From positions 35,987-99,986 of the forward strand of contig CADANF010000004.1 in NCBI GenBank assembly GCA_902789175.1: a DNA stretch of 64,000 bases. The letters run 5' to 3'. Shown piece by piece: positions 60,590 through 64,000 of this stretch; the stretch's first letter is position 1, and each line of letters starts with the position of its first letter. Under the pieces are notes generated by a model. That model was not told where the DNA came from and searched no databases. It worked only from the letters and a program-made list of their open reading frames with translations. This stretch comes from an uncultured Lachnospiraceae bacterium (lineage in GTDB: Bacteria; Bacillota; Clostridia; Lachnospirales; Lachnospiraceae). The position numbers were made by a program, and so were the translations under genes.

Positions 60590-61384
60590 CTGTTTCTTTT
60601 TTTTATGATTTAAAGAGCTATTATGTTGTTTGGTATTCGATTTTTGATTTGTTTGTTTCGCTTCTTCAGTAGTAGAGATGTCAGAAAAAGTTGATGTTGA
60701 ATCATTAAGGATAGTTGTATTATTAATGTCAGTGTTATAGAAAATCTTTAACTGCCTTAGATCTTTGATAAGATCGGAGTGATAATTATAATCTAGATAA
60801 AATACGTCTTTAATTACAGTCTTTAATGTAATAAGCGCAAAATATAATACAACAACAAATATTAAAGCCATAAGAGTAAGAGATAGCATTTCATTACCAG
60901 AAATGTTATCTTTTAAGATTCCTGCTATAAATGCAATCATTGAAATTATAACAGGAAATATGGATTTAATTGTATTGGTAAGGCTATTAAGATAATCGTA
61001 ATCCTTTTGAGATTCAACAGCTTCTGCTATTAAAAGGTCAAGCTTTTCAGTATCTTCAGGGTTGATATTATATTCTCTCAATAGGTCAAGACACTTATTT
61101 ACTCTGTTTTTGGAGTAGGGTTTGTAATATGTATTTAACATGTTTTCCATTATATTTATTCTATTTTCGTATATATAAATAATTATGCAGGATAATACCA
61201 TTAAAATAATCATAATTCCAAACCAGATAGGGTTACTTGAAATGATAAAAGTAATGGAAAAAACAGTTAGGACTGCAATAAGTATCAATATAATAATACG
61301 GTGTCTTGGTAAGTTGTGTTTTTCTTCGTTTTCTAATTCTTTTGATAATATTTTGTATTGAATATAAAAATCATAAAACCTCAT
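60572..61384 (-). CDS. membrane protein of unknown function
   Basis: 270 aa. Two membrane helices at about 28-70 (IIILILIAVLTVFSITFIIS), two at about 142-190 (SIFPVIISMIAFIAGIL), and a Ser/Thr/Lys-rich C-terminal tail. No family recognised. It lies between the RNA candidate and the restriction locus. Confidence 0.65.
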   Translation of the reverse strand: MRFYDFYIQYKILSKELENEEKHNLPRHRIIILILIAVLTVFSITFIISSNPIWFGIMIILMVLSCIIIYIYENRINIMENMLNTYYKPYSKNRVNKCLDLLREYNINPEDTEKLDLLIAEAVESQKDYDYLNSLTNTIKSIFPVIISMIAFIAGILKDNISGNEMLSLTLMALIFVVVLYFALITLKTVIKDVFYLDYNYHSDLIKDLRQLKIFYNTDINNTTILNDSTSTFSDISTTEEAKQTNQKSNTKQHNSSLNHKKKKQKKISH

Positions 61385-61595
61385 TTTTTAACCTCACATT
61401 TTAAAAAGTTAGACTGAAAATGAATCTTAATAATTCTCAGCCAATAATAATTTTATCACGATAGCATGAGAGACACAATCAGAGGTGATTTGGTAATAAA
61501 GACTTACGCTTAAAATGAGAATAAATTCAGTAACTTAAGACCATATGTGCTATAATTCTAATTGTGTGCGACTTGGGGATAATCAATGCACAGGA

Positions 61596-61615
61596 CTGTC
61601 CGGATTAAAGGACAG
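61596..61615 (+). promoter_or_regulatory. hairpin in the hsdM leader
   Basis: CTGTCC / GGACAG around GGATTAAA, 46 bp before hsdM. TATAAT at about 61550 is a possible -10 with no good -35. The rest of the 276-bp gap is AT-rich. Confidence 0.4.
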
Positions 61616-61660
61616 ATTATAATTTATACTTGAATTAAAAATAGCCGGGAGGATTATTAT

Positions 61661-63256
61661 ATGTCAGATAGTAAAGATTTATTACAAGTATTATGGAGTG
61701 GAGCAGACGTATTAAGAGGAAAGATGGATGCCAATGAATATAAGACATATCTTTTGGGATTGGTTTTCTATAAATATCTTTCAGATTCTTACCTTGCAAA
61801 GGCTTATGATTTAATAAATGACACTGATCCAGATAATCTTGAAGAGGCTCAAGAGCAGTATGAACAAATGTTACTTACTGATGATGCTAAAGATTTTGTA
61901 GATGAATTAAAGTCTCAGATGCATTACACATTAGATCCTAATATGACATATATCAGTATGTTAAAGGATGCAAAGAATAACGCATTTAATAGAGAAAAAT
62001 TACAGGCAGCATTTAATAGAATTCAGGAATCAGATGAACTGTTTAATGGATTATTTGCAGATGTAGATTTGTATTCAAACAGACTTGGAACAGGAGATCA
62101 AAAGCAGAGTGCTACAGTTGCAGAAGTAATTAAGGTACTTGAAGGGGCTGATTTAATTCATGCTAAAGGTGACGTGCTTGGTAATGCTTATGAATACCTT
62201 ATTGGACAGTTTGCATCAGAAACAGGAAAGAAAGCAGGAGAATTCTATACACCTCATGGACCAGCTCAGATTCTTTGCAGAATTGCAATGACTGGACAGG
62301 AAGATAAAAAAGGACTTCAGGTTTATGACCCTTGTATGGGTTCTGGATCACTCATGCTCAGCTGTAGAAATTACTCAAAAGAGCCAGATTATATTAAATT
62401 TTATGGACAGGAATTAATGCCATCAACATATAATCTTGCAAGAATGAATATGTTTTTGCATGGAATTCTTCCAGAGAATCAGCATTTAAGAAATGGTGAT
62501 ACTTTGGATGCAGACTGGCCTACTGATGAAGTAACAGAATTTGATGCAGTAACAATGAATCCACCTTATTCAGCTAAATGGTCAGCTGCAGAGGGATTTA
62601 AACAGGATGAAAGATTCATGGATTATGGTGGAAAACTTGCTCCAAAATCAAAGGCTGATTATGCCTTCTTATTACATGGCTTTTATCATTTGAGAAATAC
62701 AGGAACAATGGCTATTGTTTTACCTCATGGGGTATTATTTAGAGGTGCGGCAGAAGGTTCTATTAGAGAAACACTTCTTAAAAATGGCTCTATATATGCA
62801 GTTATAGGTTTGCCAGCAAATATGTTCTATAACACATCAATTCCAACATGTATTATTGTTCTCAAAAAACATAGAGAAGGAAGAGATGTTCTATTTATTG
62901 ATGCTTCAAATCTTTATGAAAAAGAGAAAAAGCAAAATGTAATGAAAGATGAACATATAGATAAGGTTTTAGAGTTATATAGAAATAGACAAGACGTTGA
63001 AAAAATTTCTCATCTTGCATCATATGAGGAAATTAAAGCAAATGATTATAACCTTAATATTCCTAGATATGTTGATACAAGTGAGGAAGAGGAAGCAATC
63101 AGTTTAAAGAATGTTGTAACTAACATTGGTAGTACCAATAAGAAAATAAAAGAAGCAAATAATGAGCTTCTTAACATGTTAAATGAATTAACATTTAGCG
63201 ATGAAGAAACCAAAATGGCAGTTGATGAATTAATGAAAGTTATCAAGGAGGTGTAA
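61661..63256 (+). CDS. hsdM: type I restriction-modification methyltransferase subunit
   Basis: A 531-aa HsdM, an N6-adenine methyltransferase. N-terminal HsdM_N domain (VLRGKMDANEYKTYLLGLVF), SAM motif I VYDPCMGSGSLM (about 224-235) and catalytic NPPYSAKW (about 303-310). Full length. The GGGAGGA ribosome site is good. hsdS starts 1 bp after its stop. hsdR is not in the window. Confidence 0.97.
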   Translation: MSDSKDLLQVLWSGADVLRGKMDANEYKTYLLGLVFYKYLSDSYLAKAYDLINDTDPDNLEEAQEQYEQMLLTDDAKDFVDELKSQMHYTLDPNMTYISMLKDAKNNAFNREKLQAAFNRIQESDELFNGLFADVDLYSNRLGTGDQKQSATVAEVIKVLEGADLIHAKGDVLGNAYEYLIGQFASETGKKAGEFYTPHGPAQILCRIAMTGQEDKKGLQVYDPCMGSGSLMLSCRNYSKEPDYIKFYGQELMPSTYNLARMNMFLHGILPENQHLRNGDTLDADWPTDEVTEFDAVTMNPPYSAKWSAAEGFKQDERFMDYGGKLAPKSKADYAFLLHGFYHLRNTGTMAIVLPHGVLFRGAAEGSIRETLLKNGSIYAVIGLPANMFYNTSIPTCIIVLKKHREGRDVLFIDASNLYEKEKKQNVMKDEHIDKVLELYRNRQDVEKISHLASYEEIKANDYNLNIPRYVDTSEEEEAISLKNVVTNIGSTNKKIKEANNELLNMLNELTFSDEETKMAVDELMKVIKEV

Positions 63257-63257
63257 T

Positions 63258-64000
63258 ATGTCAAATACACCTAAAATAAGATTTAAAGGATTTACTGACT
63301 CTTGGGAACAGCGTAAGTTGTCAGAGCTTGGAGAAATAATGACTGGTTCTACACCCTCTACAACAAAATCCGAATACTATTCTGATGATGGATTACCTTG
63401 GGTGACTCCTACTGATATTGAATCAAATATTATTTCTGATAGTCCAAGAAAACTTAGTGAGGAAGGAGCCAAAGTTGCGCGGATTGTTCCCGCAAATACA
63501 ATACTATGTACTTGCATAGCCAGTATCGGCAAAAACGCTTTATTAACAGTAAAGGGAAGCTTTAATCAACAGATAAATAGTCTTACACCTAATGCTGAAA
63601 ATGATCCATATTTCCTTTTGACTGAGAGTGAAATTTTGTCTAATCATATGAAGAGAATGGCTGCTTCAGGAACGATGCAGATTGTAAATAAAACAGAGTT
63701 CTCTGAACTGCTTACAATGGTGCCGAAATATGATGAGCAGGTGAAGATTGGCACTTATTTTAGAGAACTCGACAACCTTATCACCCTTCATCAGCGTAAG
63801 TGTGATGAGACAAAAGAGCTAAAAAAATATATGCTTCAAAAAATGTTTCCGAAAAATGGTGAGACAAAACCGGAAATCAGATTTGAGGGATTTACTGACG
63901 ATTGGGAACAGCGTAAGTTCTCTGACTTCACTTGGAATGCCGGAAAAAGAAACTCTCAGAACCTTGATTTGGAACCATATGCCGTTACTAATGACAGAGG
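63258..64000 (+). CDS. hsdS: type I restriction specificity subunit, 3' end beyond window
   Basis: About 247 residues visible. It begins MSNTPKIRFKGFTDSWEQRK; the first target-recognition domain follows (GEIMTGSTPSTTKSEYYS), then the central conserved helix (ITLHQRKCDETKELKKYMLQ) and the start of the second half (IRFEGFTDDWEQRKFSDF). AAGGAGG upstream. The two half-starts are nearly identical at DNA level. Confidence 0.95.
   Translation, partial: MSNTPKIRFKGFTDSWEQRKLSELGEIMTGSTPSTTKSEYYSDDGLPWVTPTDIESNIISDSPRKLSEEGAKVARIVPANTILCTCIASIGKNALLTVKGSFNQQINSLTPNAENDPYFLLTESEILSNHMKRMAASGTMQIVNKTEFSELLTMVPKYDEQVKIGTYFRELDNLITLHQRKCDETKELKKYMLQKMFPKNGETKPEIRFEGFTDDWEQRKFSDFTWNAGKRNSQNLDLEPYAVTNDR
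63279..63920. repeat. direct repeat of about 42 bp within hsdS
   Basis: 63279-63320 and 63878-63920 share GGATTTACTGAC and TTGGGAACAGCGTAAGTT, marking the start of each half of HsdS. Such repeats allow domain shuffling between hsdS genes. Confidence 0.85.

Overview
The window looks like chromosome of a low-GC Clostridia member, most likely a Lachnospiraceae (Butyrivibrio/Lachnospira-like). The grounds are AT-rich DNA, strong AGGAGG-type ribosome sites, clostridial-type NADP glutamate dehydrogenase, AddAB instead of RecBCD, QueH/QueF queuosine genes, and several small proteins of Lachnospiraceae character. The genus is inference.

0-9.7 kb: 3' part of gdhA, then an AAA/DUF4143 ATPase placed 20 bp before a complete Wadjet (jetABCD) anti-plasmid/anti-phage operon. 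9.7-13 kb: pantothenate operon panG-panB-panC-panD behind a structured leader whose last hairpin can hide the panG ribosome site. 13-18.6 kb: WYL and AraC regulators and a GH2 beta-galactosidase. 18.7-30.8 kb: a phosphoribosyltransferase-like protein (minus strand), addB-addA, queF, folC, a 45-aa ORF and a zinc-ribbon/TPR membrane protein. 30.8-43 kb: mostly housekeeping and envelope genes (CDP-glycerol transferase family, HdeD-like, TPM-like, GGDEF, hflX, ispF, queH, methyltransferase, hslO, DUF5692).

43-60 kb is accessory in character: a cell-wall hydrolase broken by an amber codon, a transglutaminase lipoprotein, MerR/TipA-type, ArsR and PadR regulators, a secreted-type nuclease, hydrolases, a CDF transporter, an ATPase, a HipA-kinase-like protein and a toxin-antitoxin remnant. 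It holds ten full or near-full copies of one 55-bp palindrome (ends GTTAAC, centre CCCGGG), absent from the first 43.9 kb. Most lie directly at a stop codon, in both orientations, and their stems show compensatory changes. They read as bidirectional intrinsic terminators that have spread. A triplicated core of the same element lies in frame inside the HipA-like gene.

60-64 kb: a possible 230-nt structured RNA with its own terminator, a membrane protein, and the start of a type I restriction-modification locus (hsdM, partial hsdS). A second theme is short tandem duplication (15-90 bp), often across stop codons (hslO, DUF5692, lipoprotein, PNPOx genes) or inside proteins (AddA linker, methyltransferase).
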